Source: a bacterium
GTDB taxonomy: Bacteria > Planctomycetota > B15-G4
Assembly (NCBI GenBank): GCA_030428785.1
Contig: JAUIEF010000012.1
Location: forward strand, 1-59,503
Direction: 5' to 3'
Length of the DNA: 59,503 nt
This document shows positions 1 through 10,495 of the stretch, in pieces (the stretch's first letter is position 1; every line of letters starts with the position of its first letter). Below the pieces are notes generated by a model, which was not told the DNA's origin, did no database searches, and worked only from the letters and a program-made list of their open reading frames with translations. A program made the position numbers and the translations under genes.

Positions 1-1083
1 GGCTACGACGGCAACGGCGAGGCGCTCGGGATCAAGGTCCGTCGTCCGGTCAGCGGATCGGGTCCACGGCCGACGGTGGTCTGGGTCGGTGGGTTCACCG
101 AGCGTGCCGACTCGGCGCTCTCCACCATGTTCGAGGAGCTCATCGCCGGCGAGGAGCTCATGCAGGTCTACATGGACCCGAGCATGCGCCCCGAGTTCCT
201 GACGGTCTCGAAGTGCGTCGAGGACCTCCAGAACACCCTCGACTTCGTCTCCCGCCAGCAGGACGTGGACGGCGAGGGAGTCGTGCTGGTCGCGCGGAGC
301 ATCAACGGTCTGGCGGCGACCCTCGTGGCGTCACAGCCCGCCTACCTCCAGAAGCTCCGCGGCATCATCCTGGTGGCCCCGGTGTTCGACCTGATCGACA
401 TGATCGACGGCTATCGGGAGCGGGTCTGGAAGGCGGACGGCTGCCGCCCGGTGACGGTCGAGGACTGCTGGCGGGCCCGCATCCCCGCCGCGACCTGGGA
501 GGACGCGACCCACGGCTTCCTGAGGTTCTACCGCCGGCATCTCAGCCTGGCCCTGTTCGCCGACATCATCCGGCATCCCGGTGGTCGCGGCGGCTACAGC
601 CTGCAGTCGTTCGTCGAGCGCGTCGGCGAGATCAGTCAGCGGTGTCCCGTCTACGTGCTCTCCCACCCCGACGACCCGGTCACCCGGAGCGGCGCGGCGC
701 GCCAGGCGCTCCGGGACGCGGCGAGCGGCGGCGGTCTCGTCAAGTCCGACCGGTTCCGGTTCGTCGACACGACGAGCACGCACCTGCCCCCCGAGGAGAT
801 CCGGCTCAACCGATACCCGTTCAAGGCCTCGCTCCGCGAGGAGACGGTCCAGACGATCGCTGCCCTGCGCGAGATCCTGGAGGTCGTCGGACTCCCCGTC
901 CGGGATCCCGAGGCGTGGATGATCCCCCACGACCCGACGACGCACTTCCTGGACTCTCTCGTCCCGGACGCGGACCCGAGCGTGCGGGAGATGGCGGTCG
1001 ACCGCATCCGGGAGCTCCCGGAGGAGGTCAGGGCCCCGCTCGTCGCGGCCCTCGAGCGAGCCGGGCCGCACCTCTCGCCGTGA
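1..1083 (+). CDS. Alpha/beta-hydrolase-like protein, 5' end outside the window
   Basis: The reading frame is open from the first base, so the true start lies upstream; the GTG at 76 is internal to a conserved-looking strand. A nucleophile-elbow-like stretch VARSING (Ser codon 298-300) follows a hydrophobic strand (GVVLVA), a candidate acid lies in HPDDPVT (about base 664), and a candidate His in STHLPPEE (about base 778). This order of Ser, Asp, His is that of alpha/beta hydrolases. There is no signal peptide in the visible part. The last 50 residues are a charged helical tail after the fold. The substrate cannot be told. The gene is followed by a 403-base gap and is not in an operon with moxR. 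The fold assignment rests on motif order only. Confidence 0.7.
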   Translation, partial: GYDGNGEALGIKVRRPVSGSGPRPTVVWVGGFTERADSALSTMFEELIAGEELMQVYMDPSMRPEFLTVSKCVEDLQNTLDFVSRQQDVDGEGVVLVARSINGLAATLVASQPAYLQKLRGIILVAPVFDLIDMIDGYRERVWKADGCRPVTVEDCWRARIPAATWEDATHGFLRFYRRHLSLALFADIIRHPGGRGGYSLQSFVERVGEISQRCPVYVLSHPDDPVTRSGAARQALRDAASGGGLVKSDRFRFVDTTSTHLPPEEIRLNRYPFKASLREETVQTIAALREILEVVGLPVRDPEAWMIPHDPTTHFLDSLVPDADPSVREMAVDRIRELPEEVRAPLVAALERAGPHLSP

Positions 1084-1486
1084 TGTGCGATGCGCGGGCC
1101 GGTGCGGACACGGCGGGCGGCGTTCGCTCGCCGTGGCCGGCGCGCCGACGTCCCCCGTGAACCGCCCCGCGTCCGCCCCCGGTCTCCTCCCCGCCGCCGC
1201 CATCGTCGCCCCAAACAAAGGTGGGCGGCCGATCGGTATAGTCGTCCGATCGTCCGGGAGGCGCCGAAAACGGCCCCGAACGGGCGATCGAGGGGGCCTC
1301 GCCGCCGCCCGCCCGACGCCTCGCCGGCCCGACCGGCGTCCGGAGCGCAGGGCGTGCGCCGTCGAAGCCCCCCGGACCGCCGCCGGGGCCGCCGGCGCGG
1401 GGCCGCTCGACCGCTGGAGGCCGTGCCCGGGGGCGCCCCGGCGCGGCGGCACGCACCACCCGACGCCGGACCACGAGGAGAGACCC
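1084..1486. other. 403-base intergenic region upstream of the moxR-bat operon
   Basis: I see no gene here. The frame of moxR stays open back to about 1085, but the region lacks the N-terminal features of MoxR and a well-placed ribosome site sits just before the TTG at 1487. The region holds a palindrome with a -10-like core (1230-1252) and is otherwise GC-rich sequence without repeats. Confidence 0.6.
1230..1252 (+). promoter_or_regulatory. Inverted repeat flanking a -10-like TATAGT
   Basis: CGATCGG (1230-1236) and CCGATCG (1246-1252) are perfect 7-base inverted arms around TATAGTCGT. The TATAGT at 1237-1242 fits the TAnnnT -10 element seen before other genes in the window. A short A-rich piece (1213-1219) precedes it. 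This could be the promoter/operator of the moxR-bat operon, with a leader of about 240 bases. No clear -35 hexamer is visible. Confidence 0.35.
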
Positions 1487-2476
<990 letters not shown>

Positions 2477-2549
2477 CGTGCGGCCCACGCGGCCGTCCCG
2501 TCGCGGGGCGGTGCGCGGCGACGCCCGACCGCAACCGCTGGAGCACCCG

Positions 2550-3446
2550 GTGAGCGCCACCACCGAGCTCGACACCGCCGAGATCCTCCGCGCCGTCAAG
2601 CGTGTGCAGCTCCGCACGCGCAAGGCGGTCACGGACATGGTGGCGGGCGGCTTCGCGAGCGTGTTCCGCGGCAGCGGCATGGAGTTCGAGGAGGTGCGCG
2701 AGTACGTCCCCGGCGACGACGTGCGCGCCATCGACTGGAACGTCACGGCGCGCACCGGCCGGCCGTACATCAAGAAGTTCGTCGAGGAGCGCGAGCAGAC
2801 GGTCATGCTCGCGCACGACCTCTCGGCGTCCACCCGCCTCGGGTCGAGCCACCGCAACGTCCGGCAGTCGGCGGCGGAGCTCGCCGCCGTGCTCGCGTTC
2901 AGCGCGACGCACTCGGGCGACCGCGCCGGCTACCTGGGCTTCACCGACGAGGTCGAGCTCGAGCTCCCGCCGCGCGGCGGCAACCGCCAGGCGTTCCGCA
3001 TCATCCGCGAGGCGCTGTACCGCGAGACGGAGGACGCGGCGACGGACATCACCGTCGCGTGCGACCACCTCGCGCACGTGCTCAAGCGGCGCAGCTACAT
3101 CTTCCTCATCTCGGACTTCCTCGCGACGGGCTTCGACCGCTCGCTCGGCGTGCTCGCACGGCGCCACGACGTCGTCGCGCTGCGGCTCGTCGACCGGCTT
3201 CACCACGACCTGCCCGCCGTGGGGCTCGTGCGCTGGCGCGACCCGGAGACCGGGCGCGAGCTCGTCGTCGACACGGGCTCGGCCGCCGTGCGCAAGGCCG
3301 TCGCGCGCCGCGCCGCCGAACGCACCGCGCGGCTGCGCGCCCAGCTCGGCACGCACCGCGTGGACCTCGTCGACATCCCGGTCGGCGGATCGGTCGTGGA
3401 CCCGCTCGTCGCGTACCTCAAGATGCGGGAGCGCCGGCGGAGATGA
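2550..3446 (+). CDS. DUF58 domain protein of the moxR-bat operon
   Basis: A 298-residue cytoplasmic protein with the DUF58 signature YVPGDDVRAIDWNVTAR followed by a VWA-like segment (VMLAHDLSASTRLGS and later IFLISDFLATGF). DUF58 proteins are regular partners of MoxR ATPases. The GTG at 2550 is chosen because CTGGAG lies upstream at 2538-2543 and the protein then starts with an ordinary N-terminus; the earlier in-frame GTG at 2478 would add an Arg/Pro-rich stretch. The stop overlaps the next start (ATGA at 3443), implying translational coupling. Confidence 0.9.
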   Translation: MSATTELDTAEILRAVKRVQLRTRKAVTDMVAGGFASVFRGSGMEFEEVREYVPGDDVRAIDWNVTARTGRPYIKKFVEEREQTVMLAHDLSASTRLGSSHRNVRQSAAELAAVLAFSATHSGDRAGYLGFTDEVELELPPRGGNRQAFRIIREALYRETEDAATDITVACDHLAHVLKRRSYIFLISDFLATGFDRSLGVLARRHDVVALRLVDRLHHDLPAVGLVRWRDPETGRELVVDTGSAAVRKAVARRAAERTARLRAQLGTHRVDLVDIPVGGSVVDPLVAYLKMRERRRR

Positions 3447-4608
3447 CGCGCGGCGGTCGACTCGTCGGTCTCGTGACGGCGGCGCTCCTCGCGTGGGGGA
3501 GCGCGTCGGCGGCCGTGCGGCCCACGCCGATCGCGCGTGTCGTCGCGCCGGTCTCGCCCGCCGTGTCGACCCAGGACGAGGCGCCGACGGAGCCCGTCTC
3601 CTCGCTCACCGCCGCCGATGTGACCGTGCAGCGCCCCGACCCGGTGCTGCCGATCGGCTCGTGGTTCGACCTCGTCGTCACGGGGCCCGGCCTGCAGAGC
3701 CTGCGCCTCGACGCCGCGGATCACGTGGGCGACGTGCTCGTCGGCCGCGTGAAGCGCACGACGTCGCCGGACGGTCGCGTCGAGCTGCGGCGTCCCGTGT
3801 GCGTCGCGCGCGAGGGCGCGTACGCGCTGCCGTTCGCGGTCGTCGACGACACGGGCGCGACGCTCGCGCTGGACCCCGTGACGGTGGAGGTCGTGCTCGA
3901 GCTGCCGGACGGCGCGATCCCGCGCGTCGCGGACCTGCTCGCGCCCGTCGCCGTGCCCATGCCTCCGCCCGAGCCGTGGCCGTTCCTCGTCGCGGCGCTC
4001 GGCGGGCTCTTCGTGCTCGGCTGGTTCATCGTGGCCTCCGGCCGCGAGAAGCCTGTCTACGTCTACGTCCCGCCGGCGGACCGCGTGGCGCTCGACGCGC
4101 TCGCCGAGCTCCGGCGCCGGCTGCCGCGCACCACCGAGGAGATCCGGCCCTTCGTGATCCGCGTGAGCGACGTGCTCCGCGTGTACGTCGAGGACGTCTT
4201 CCGCCTGCACGCGCCGGCGCTCACCACGGAGGAGTTCCTCGTGCAGGCGTCGCGCCGGCACGACGCGCTCGGCGCGCGCCGCGAGTCGCTCGCGGACTTC
4301 CTCCAGCGCTGCGACCTCGTGAAGTACGCAGGCGAGCGGCCCGCGCCGGCCGCCGCGGAGCCGCTGCTCGACACGGTGGAGACCTTCGTCGTCGAGACGC
4401 GCGGCGCCGCCGGGCCCTCCGACGCGCCGGACGCCGTGACGGGCGTCGTGTCGCCGGCCGGGCGCGAGCACGCCGCGGCCGTCGACGCGCGCGCGCGGGG
4501 CGGACCGGCCGACGCACACGGGCACTCCGCCGACGCCGCCGCCCCGGCCGCCGCCGACCCGGACACGTCGGTCGCCGTCGCGGAGCCGCCGCGCGAGGGA
4601 GGGCCCGC

Positions 4609-4612
<4 letters not shown>
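3443..4612 (+). CDS. Single-pass membrane protein of the bat operon
   Basis: A 389-residue protein with a likely signal peptide (residues 1-23), an extracytoplasmic beta-rich region of about 150 residues, one transmembrane helix (about 178-200, WPFLVAALGGLFVLGWFIVA) and a cytoplasmic part with a helical segment (residues 215-310) and a Pro/Ala-rich tail. The helical segment (FVIRVSDVLRVYVEDVFRL then LTTEEFL) resembles the small membrane proteins (DUF4381-like) usually encoded between DUF58 and batA genes. It overlaps both neighbours by 4 bases. No catalytic motif is seen. Its role is probably structural in a Bat membrane complex. Confidence 0.8.
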
Positions 4613-5573
<961 letters not shown>

Positions 5574-5577
<4 letters not shown>

Positions 5578-6575
5578 CGTACAAGGACCCGACCGTGCTC
5601 GTCTGGCTGCTCGCCGTGCTGCCCGTGGCGGCGTACGGCGCGTGGCGCGTGGGCGCGGCGCGGCGGCGGCGCGAACGGCTGCTGGGCGGCATGGCCGACG
5701 CGCTCGCGCCGGGCTTCTCGCCGGCGCGGCGACTCGTGCGCGACGGGCTCGCCGCGCTCGCGCTGGCGCTCCTCGTCGTCGCGCTCTCGGGGCCGCTCGT
5801 CGGCACGAGCCTGCGCGAGGTCCAGCGGCGCGGCGTGGACGTCATGGTGGTGCTCGACACGAGCCGCAGCATGCTCGCCGAGGACATGAAGCCGTCGCGC
5901 CTCGAGCGCGCCAAGCGCGAGGTGCGCGGCCTGCTCGAGAACATGGTGGGCGACCGCGTCGGGCTCGTGACCTTCGCCGGCGACGCGCGGCGCGTGTGCC
6001 CGCTCACGCACGACGCCACGACCCTGCGCCTGTTCCTCGACGACGTCGACACGACGAGCAACGCCAAGGGCGGCACGGCGGTCGGCGAGGGGCTCGAGCT
6101 CGCGCTCGACGCCTTCGACGAGGAGTACCCGGCCGAGTCCGTCATCGTGCTGCTCACGGACGGCGAGGACCACGCGAGCGACCCGCCGCCCAGCGAGATC
6201 GCGTACGAGGCGCGGGCGCGCGGCATCCCCGTGCACGTCGTGTCCTTCGGCACGGAGGACGGCGGCACGATCCCGGTGCGCGACGCGCGCGGACGCGTCA
6301 AGGCGCTCGAGGACGAGGGCGAGGTCGTCGTGACGCGGCCCGACGAGGCGCTGCTCGAGACGATCGCGGGCATCGCCGACGGCTCGTTCCTCTCGGCGGC
6401 GCGCACGCCCTTCCCGCTCGACGAGCTCTATGCGAAGCGCATCGCGGTCATGGAGGGCGTGACCCGCGCGAGCGCCACCCGCGAGGAGGGCATCGACCGC
6501 TTCCAGTGGGCGCTCGTCGCGGCGCTCGCGTGCCTCGCGCTGCGCGGCATCGTGCACGACGGGAGGGTTCCGTGA
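5574..6575 (+). CDS. batB: BatB-type VWA membrane protein
   Basis: A 333-residue paralogue of the preceding protein with the same arrangement: hydrophobic segments near residues 7-24 and 57-78, a VWA domain with DTSRSML and LTDGEDH, and a C-terminal helix (about 312-328). The metal-site residues are intact, so ligand binding is plausible. It starts at ATG 5574, overlapping the batA stop. In known operons BatA and BatB interact and are joined by the TPR protein BatC, which follows here too. Confidence 0.88.
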
Positions 6576-7585
6576 ACGTTCCGCTCCGCAGCAGCTCCGC
6601 GCGCCGTGCGAGCGGCCGCGCCGCCTCGCGCGGCCCCGCCCCGTTCCGCGCCGCGCTCGTCGCGTTCGCCGTCGCGCTCGTCGTCGCACCCGTCGCGCAC
6701 GCGGACGAGGCGCTCGGGCGGCAGCTCACCCGCCGCGCGCAGCAGGCGCTCCGCGAGGGCGACAGCGAGCTGGCCCTCGACCTCATGGAGCGCGCGCGCA
6801 TCGAGTGGCCGGGCTCGCCCGTCGTCGCGCACACGCTCGCCGACGCGCGCTTCCAGCAGGGCGACTACGCCGGTGCGCTCGTCGAGTACGACAAGGGCAG
6901 CGGCGGCGACCTCGCCTACCGCGCGTACTTCAACCAGGGCGTCACGCTCGACACGCTCGCCGAGCGCGACCTCGAGGCGAAGGGCGTGCCCATCGACCCC
7001 GCCGCGCTGCCGCCGGACGCGCCGCCCGGTCCGCTCATCGAGGCCATCAACGAGGGGCTCGAGCGCCTCGAGACCGCGCGCAGCCGCTTCCTCGAGTCGC
7101 TCGCCGAGCGTGCGGACGCCGCCGCGCGCGAGTCCGTCGCCGCGATCAACCGCCGCATGGACGACCTGCGCCAGATGAAGGAGGAGCTCGAGCAGCGGCA
7201 GCAGGAGGAGCAGGAGAACGAGGACGACCAGCAGGACCAGGACCAGGAGCAGCAGGACCAGCCGCAGGACCAGGAGCAGCAGCAGGACCCGCAGGACGAG
7301 GGCGAGCAGGACGACCGGCAGGACCAGCAGCAGCAACAGGGCGACCAGGGTCAGCAGGACCAGGACGAGCAGGAGCAGGACGAGCAGCAGGGCGAGGACG
7401 ACCAGCAGCCGGAGGACGAGCAGCAGGGTCAGCCGCCGCAGGGTCAGCCCGGCGAGGAGCGCGAGCTCACGCCGCAGGAGATGCAGAAGCTGCTCGACCA
7501 GCTCGAGGACCTCGAGGAGAAGGCGCGCGCCATGCAGCGCATCCGTCGCGCGCAGCAGCACCAGGCCGTGGAGAAGGACTGGTGA
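6572..7585 (+). CDS. batC: BatC-type TPR protein with a long Gln/Asp/Glu-rich tract
   Basis: A 337-residue exported protein: signal peptide ending near AHADE (residue 45), two or three TPR-like helical pairs (residues 50-130, ALREGDSELALDLMERA and QQGDYAGALVEYDKG), then a charged helix and a low-complexity tract of about 85 residues (208-295) built almost only of Q, D, E, G and P. BatC proteins are TPR proteins, and acidic or Gln-rich spacers occur in some, but this one is unusually long. The C-terminus is a conserved-looking helix (LTPQEMQKLLDQLEDLEEKAR). The GTG start overlaps batB. Confidence 0.85.
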   Translation: MNVPLRSSSARRASGRAASRGPAPFRAALVAFAVALVVAPVAHADEALGRQLTRRAQQALREGDSELALDLMERARIEWPGSPVVAHTLADARFQQGDYAGALVEYDKGSGGDLAYRAYFNQGVTLDTLAERDLEAKGVPIDPAALPPDAPPGPLIEAINEGLERLETARSRFLESLAERADAAARESVAAINRRMDDLRQMKEELEQRQQEEQENEDDQQDQDQEQQDQPQDQEQQQDPQDEGEQDDRQDQQQQQGDQGQQDQDEQEQDEQQGEDDQQPEDEQQGQPPQGQPGEERELTPQEMQKLLDQLEDLEEKARAMQRIRRAQQHQAVEKDW

Positions 7586-9444
7586 GGGCTCCCGGGTCGA
7601 TCGTCGTCCGCGGGTCGTGCGCGCTGCTGCTCCTCGCGCTCGCGGTGCTCGCGCCGGCCGCGGCCGCGGTCGTGTCGCCGGTCGTCGCGCCCGCCGTCGA
7701 ACCGGCCGCGCGCGTCGCCGACCCGCCGGCCGCGCCCGACATCTCCGTCGAGCTCTCGCCCGACCGCCCCGAGGTCGGCCTCGTCATGAGCCTCGTCGTG
7801 ACGGTCTCCGGCTCCGAGGGCGCCGACTGCGACCTCCTCGACCTGCCCGAGGTCGACGGCGCGCGCCTGCACTTCCGCGGCGGCCCGCGCACGCAGCGCT
7901 ACCAGGCATTCGACAGCCGGACCGGGCGCCTCACGAACTCCGTCGCGACGAGCTGGCAGTTCGAGCTCGTGCCCGAGCTCGCCGGCGAGCTCGTCGTGCC
8001 GCCCTTCCGCTTCAACTGCCGCGGCACCGAGCTCGAGACGGACGTGCAGCGCGTGCGCGTCGCGCCGAGCTCGCTCATCTCCGACGACCTCGTGACGCTC
8101 GAGATCAAGCCGTCCACGGACGAGCTGTGGGTCGGGCAGATCCTCGAGCTCGAGGTCGTGGCGATGATCAAGCCGGAGGCGGAGGACGTCATCCCGCGCG
8201 GCGGCATCGAGCTCGAGCTGCCGTGGATCTCCGGCACGCCGGGGCTGCACCCGCGCGACATCCCGCACCCGAACTGCCGCTCCGTCTTCCCCATGCCCGT
8301 GAACGGCGGCGCCGCGGAGGTGCCGCTGTGCCAGACGCGCGAGATCGTCGGCGGCGGCTCGCGGCTCGTGTTCCGCACGACGGTCCCCATGATGGCGACG
8401 CAGGCGGGGACGCTCACGCTGCCGGACGCGCGGTTCAGCGCGCGCCTCGTCATCGAGTCGCGTCGCGAGCGCGACTCGCTGTTCCCGGGGCTCTTCGGGC
8501 GCGGCACGGTCGTGCCGACGCGCGTGCTCGTCACGGACGCGACGGCGTCGGGCCCCGCGGTGACGGTCCGGCCGACGCCGCTCGACGGTCGGCCGCCGTC
8601 GTACACGAACGCCGTGGGGCGCTTCGTCTTCGGCGGGGCCGCGCGGCCCACGAGCCTGTCCGTCGGCGAGAGCTGCACGCTGACGCTCACGCTGCGCAAC
8701 GACGGCACCGGCCCGTCGAACCTCGACCTCGTCGAGTGGCCCGCCTACGAGCAGGAGCTCGACGACTTCCGCCTCTTCGGCAAGGACAGCGACAAGGGCG
8801 CCGGCGCGCGCGTGCTCGAGTTCGAGCTGTCGCCCAAGGACGCGCGCGTCACCGAGATCCCGGCGCTCACGTTCAGCTTCTTCGACACGGAGGCCGGCCG
8901 CTACGAGACGCGCACCGTCGGGCCGTTCCCGCTCGACGTGACGCCCGGCGGCGACGGCGGCCTCACGGAGCTCGCGGCGCCCGAGGAGGTGCTCAACGAC
9001 CTCGAGAGCATCCGGACGGAGCTGCCCGGGCCGCGCGGCGACGGGCTGCCGGCCTGGCTCGCGCCGGGTGTCGCGCTGCTCGTGCTGCTCGCGGTCGAGA
9101 CGACGACGCGGCGTCGGCGCTGGCGCGAGGCGCACCCGGAAAAGGTCGTGCGCAAGGGCGCGCGCGGCACGCTCGAGAAGGCGCTCGCCGCGGCGGACGG
9201 ACCCGCGGAGGCGGGCTCGGCGTTCTCGCGCTACCTCGCGTCGCGGCTCGACGGGCCGCCGGGCGGGCTCACCGCGGAGGAGGCGGCGGAGCGTCTGCGC
9301 GCGCGCGACGCGGCGCTCGCGGACCGGCTCGTCGCGACGGTGGGCGGCTGGGAGGCCGCGTACCTCGGCGGCGCGACCGTGGACCTCAACGCGCTGCGCG
9401 CCGAGGCGCGGGCGCTCGCCGACGCCGTGGAGGCCGCGACGTGA
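7582..9444 (+). CDS. batD: BatD-type membrane protein
   Basis: A 620-residue protein with a signal peptide (residues 1-28), a large extracytoplasmic region of repeated beta-sandwich units (residues 50-480), one transmembrane helix (about 489-507, WLAPGVALLVLLAV) and a basic cytoplasmic tail of 110 residues. The opening SVELSPDRPEVGLVMSLVVTVSG is the usual start of the BatD family, followed by the typical LHFRGGPRTQRYQAF region. The size is normal for BatD. It overlaps batC and batE by 4 bases. Confidence 0.88.
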   Translation: MRAPGSIVVRGSCALLLLALAVLAPAAAAVVSPVVAPAVEPAARVADPPAAPDISVELSPDRPEVGLVMSLVVTVSGSEGADCDLLDLPEVDGARLHFRGGPRTQRYQAFDSRTGRLTNSVATSWQFELVPELAGELVVPPFRFNCRGTELETDVQRVRVAPSSLISDDLVTLEIKPSTDELWVGQILELEVVAMIKPEAEDVIPRGGIELELPWISGTPGLHPRDIPHPNCRSVFPMPVNGGAAEVPLCQTREIVGGGSRLVFRTTVPMMATQAGTLTLPDARFSARLVIESRRERDSLFPGLFGRGTVVPTRVLVTDATASGPAVTVRPTPLDGRPPSYTNAVGRFVFGGAARPTSLSVGESCTLTLTLRNDGTGPSNLDLVEWPAYEQELDDFRLFGKDSDKGAGARVLEFELSPKDARVTEIPALTFSFFDTEAGRYETRTVGPFPLDVTPGGDGGLTELAAPEEVLNDLESIRTELPGPRGDGLPAWLAPGVALLVLLAVETTTRRRRWREAHPEKVVRKGARGTLEKALAAADGPAEAGSAFSRYLASRLDGPPGGLTAEEAAERLRARDAALADRLVATVGGWEAAYLGGATVDLNALRAEARALADAVEAAT

Positions 9445-10346
9445 CGAGACACCGCGCGCACGGGACGAGGGTGCTCGTGATCGCGGCGCTCGCCGCGGCG
9501 GTGCTCGTCGGCGCGCCGCTGTCGGCGCAGGTCGACGGGGTGCTCGCGGGCGTCGTCGGCGCGATGCCGCAGACGCAGGACGGGCGGCCGGACGCCGAAA
9601 GCGGCGCGACGCCGCAGGTCGGCGCGGACCCGTCGGCCGCCGCGACCTCGTCGGACTTCGAAGACGCCGTCGCGGCCTACACCGCCGGCGCGTACGCCGC
9701 CGCGCGCGACGCCTTCGCCGCGCTCGCCGCGCGCGAGCCGGACGCCGGCCGCCGCGCGGTGCTCCACGCGAACGCCGGCACCGCGGCCGCGCGTCTCGAC
9801 GACTGGGGCGAGGCCGTGTGGCACCTCGAGGCCGCGTGGCGCGCGCGTCCCGGCGACCCGCGCGTCGCCCGCAACCTCGACCTCGTGCGCGCCCGCCTCG
9901 GGGATCCGGCCGACGAGGTCTCGCAGTTCACGACGACGCTCTACCGCCTGCCGCTGCGCTTCACGGACGCGGACGTCGACCGCATCGCCGGCGGGCTCGT
10001 GGCGGTCGCGCTCCTGCTGCTCGCGTTCGTGCGCGCGGGGAAGGGCGGGCGTCGGACGGCGTGGGTCGCCGTCGCGGTCGCCGTCGCGGCCGCGGGGACG
10101 GTCGCCGCGAACGACCTCGCGCGCGCCCGGGACGCGCGCCGCGCGGTCGTCGTCGACGGGACCGCCGTGCGCGCCGAGCCCGTGCCGGACGGCAAGGTGC
10201 TCTTCCGCCTCGGGCCGGGCAGCGTCGTCTCGGACGAGGAGGTGCGCGACGGGTGGCGGCTGCTCGAGACGCGCGCGGGCGGCCGCGGCTGGGCGCCCGT
10301 CGAGGTCGTGCGCGCCGCCGGCGGCGGTGAGCCCGCGGGCGGCTGA
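9441..10346 (+). CDS. batE: BatE-type TPR and SH3-like protein
   Basis: A 301-residue protein with a signal peptide (ending near LSAQ, residue 30), a TPR region (about 70-150: YTAGAYAAARDAF, WGEAVWHLEAAWRARPGDP), two transmembrane helices (about 180-200 and 205-224) and a C-terminal bacterial SH3-like domain (about 232-290, AVRAEPVPDGKVLFRLGPGS). This matches BatE. It is the last gene of the operon; 149 bases separate it from the next gene, which has its own promoter-like element. Confidence 0.87.
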   Translation: MTRHRAHGTRVLVIAALAAAVLVGAPLSAQVDGVLAGVVGAMPQTQDGRPDAESGATPQVGADPSAAATSSDFEDAVAAYTAGAYAAARDAFAALAAREPDAGRRAVLHANAGTAAARLDDWGEAVWHLEAAWRARPGDPRVARNLDLVRARLGDPADEVSQFTTTLYRLPLRFTDADVDRIAGGLVAVALLLLAFVRAGKGGRRTAWVAVAVAVAAAGTVAANDLARARDARRAVVVDGTAVRAEPVPDGKVLFRLGPGSVVSDEEVRDGWRLLETRAGGRGWAPVEVVRAAGGGEPAGG

Positions 10347-10431
10347 CGGGCGGGTCGTCCACCACGCATCGTGAGGACGCGCCCCGCGCGCGACGGCCGG
10401 GCGGCCGGTGGGCGGCCCGTCGGAACCGCGA

Positions 10432-10437
10432 TACCCT
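10432..10437 (+). promoter_or_regulatory. Candidate -10 element TACCCT
   Basis: The sequence GATACCCTGG lies 59 bases before the ATG at 10496. It matches the TAnnnT element found before other genes in the window. No convincing -35 is seen. Confidence 0.4.
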
Positions 10438-10495
10438 GGACGACCCCCGCGTCGGCCCCGCGCCGATCGAAGCCGTCCTCGCCGTCGCCGCCGTC

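Noticed and set aside
1085..1486. N-terminal extension of MoxR from an upstream ATG
   Set aside because: The extra 134 residues are Arg/Pro/Ala-rich without family similarity, and the TTG at 1487 has a good ribosome site and gives the standard MoxR N-terminus.
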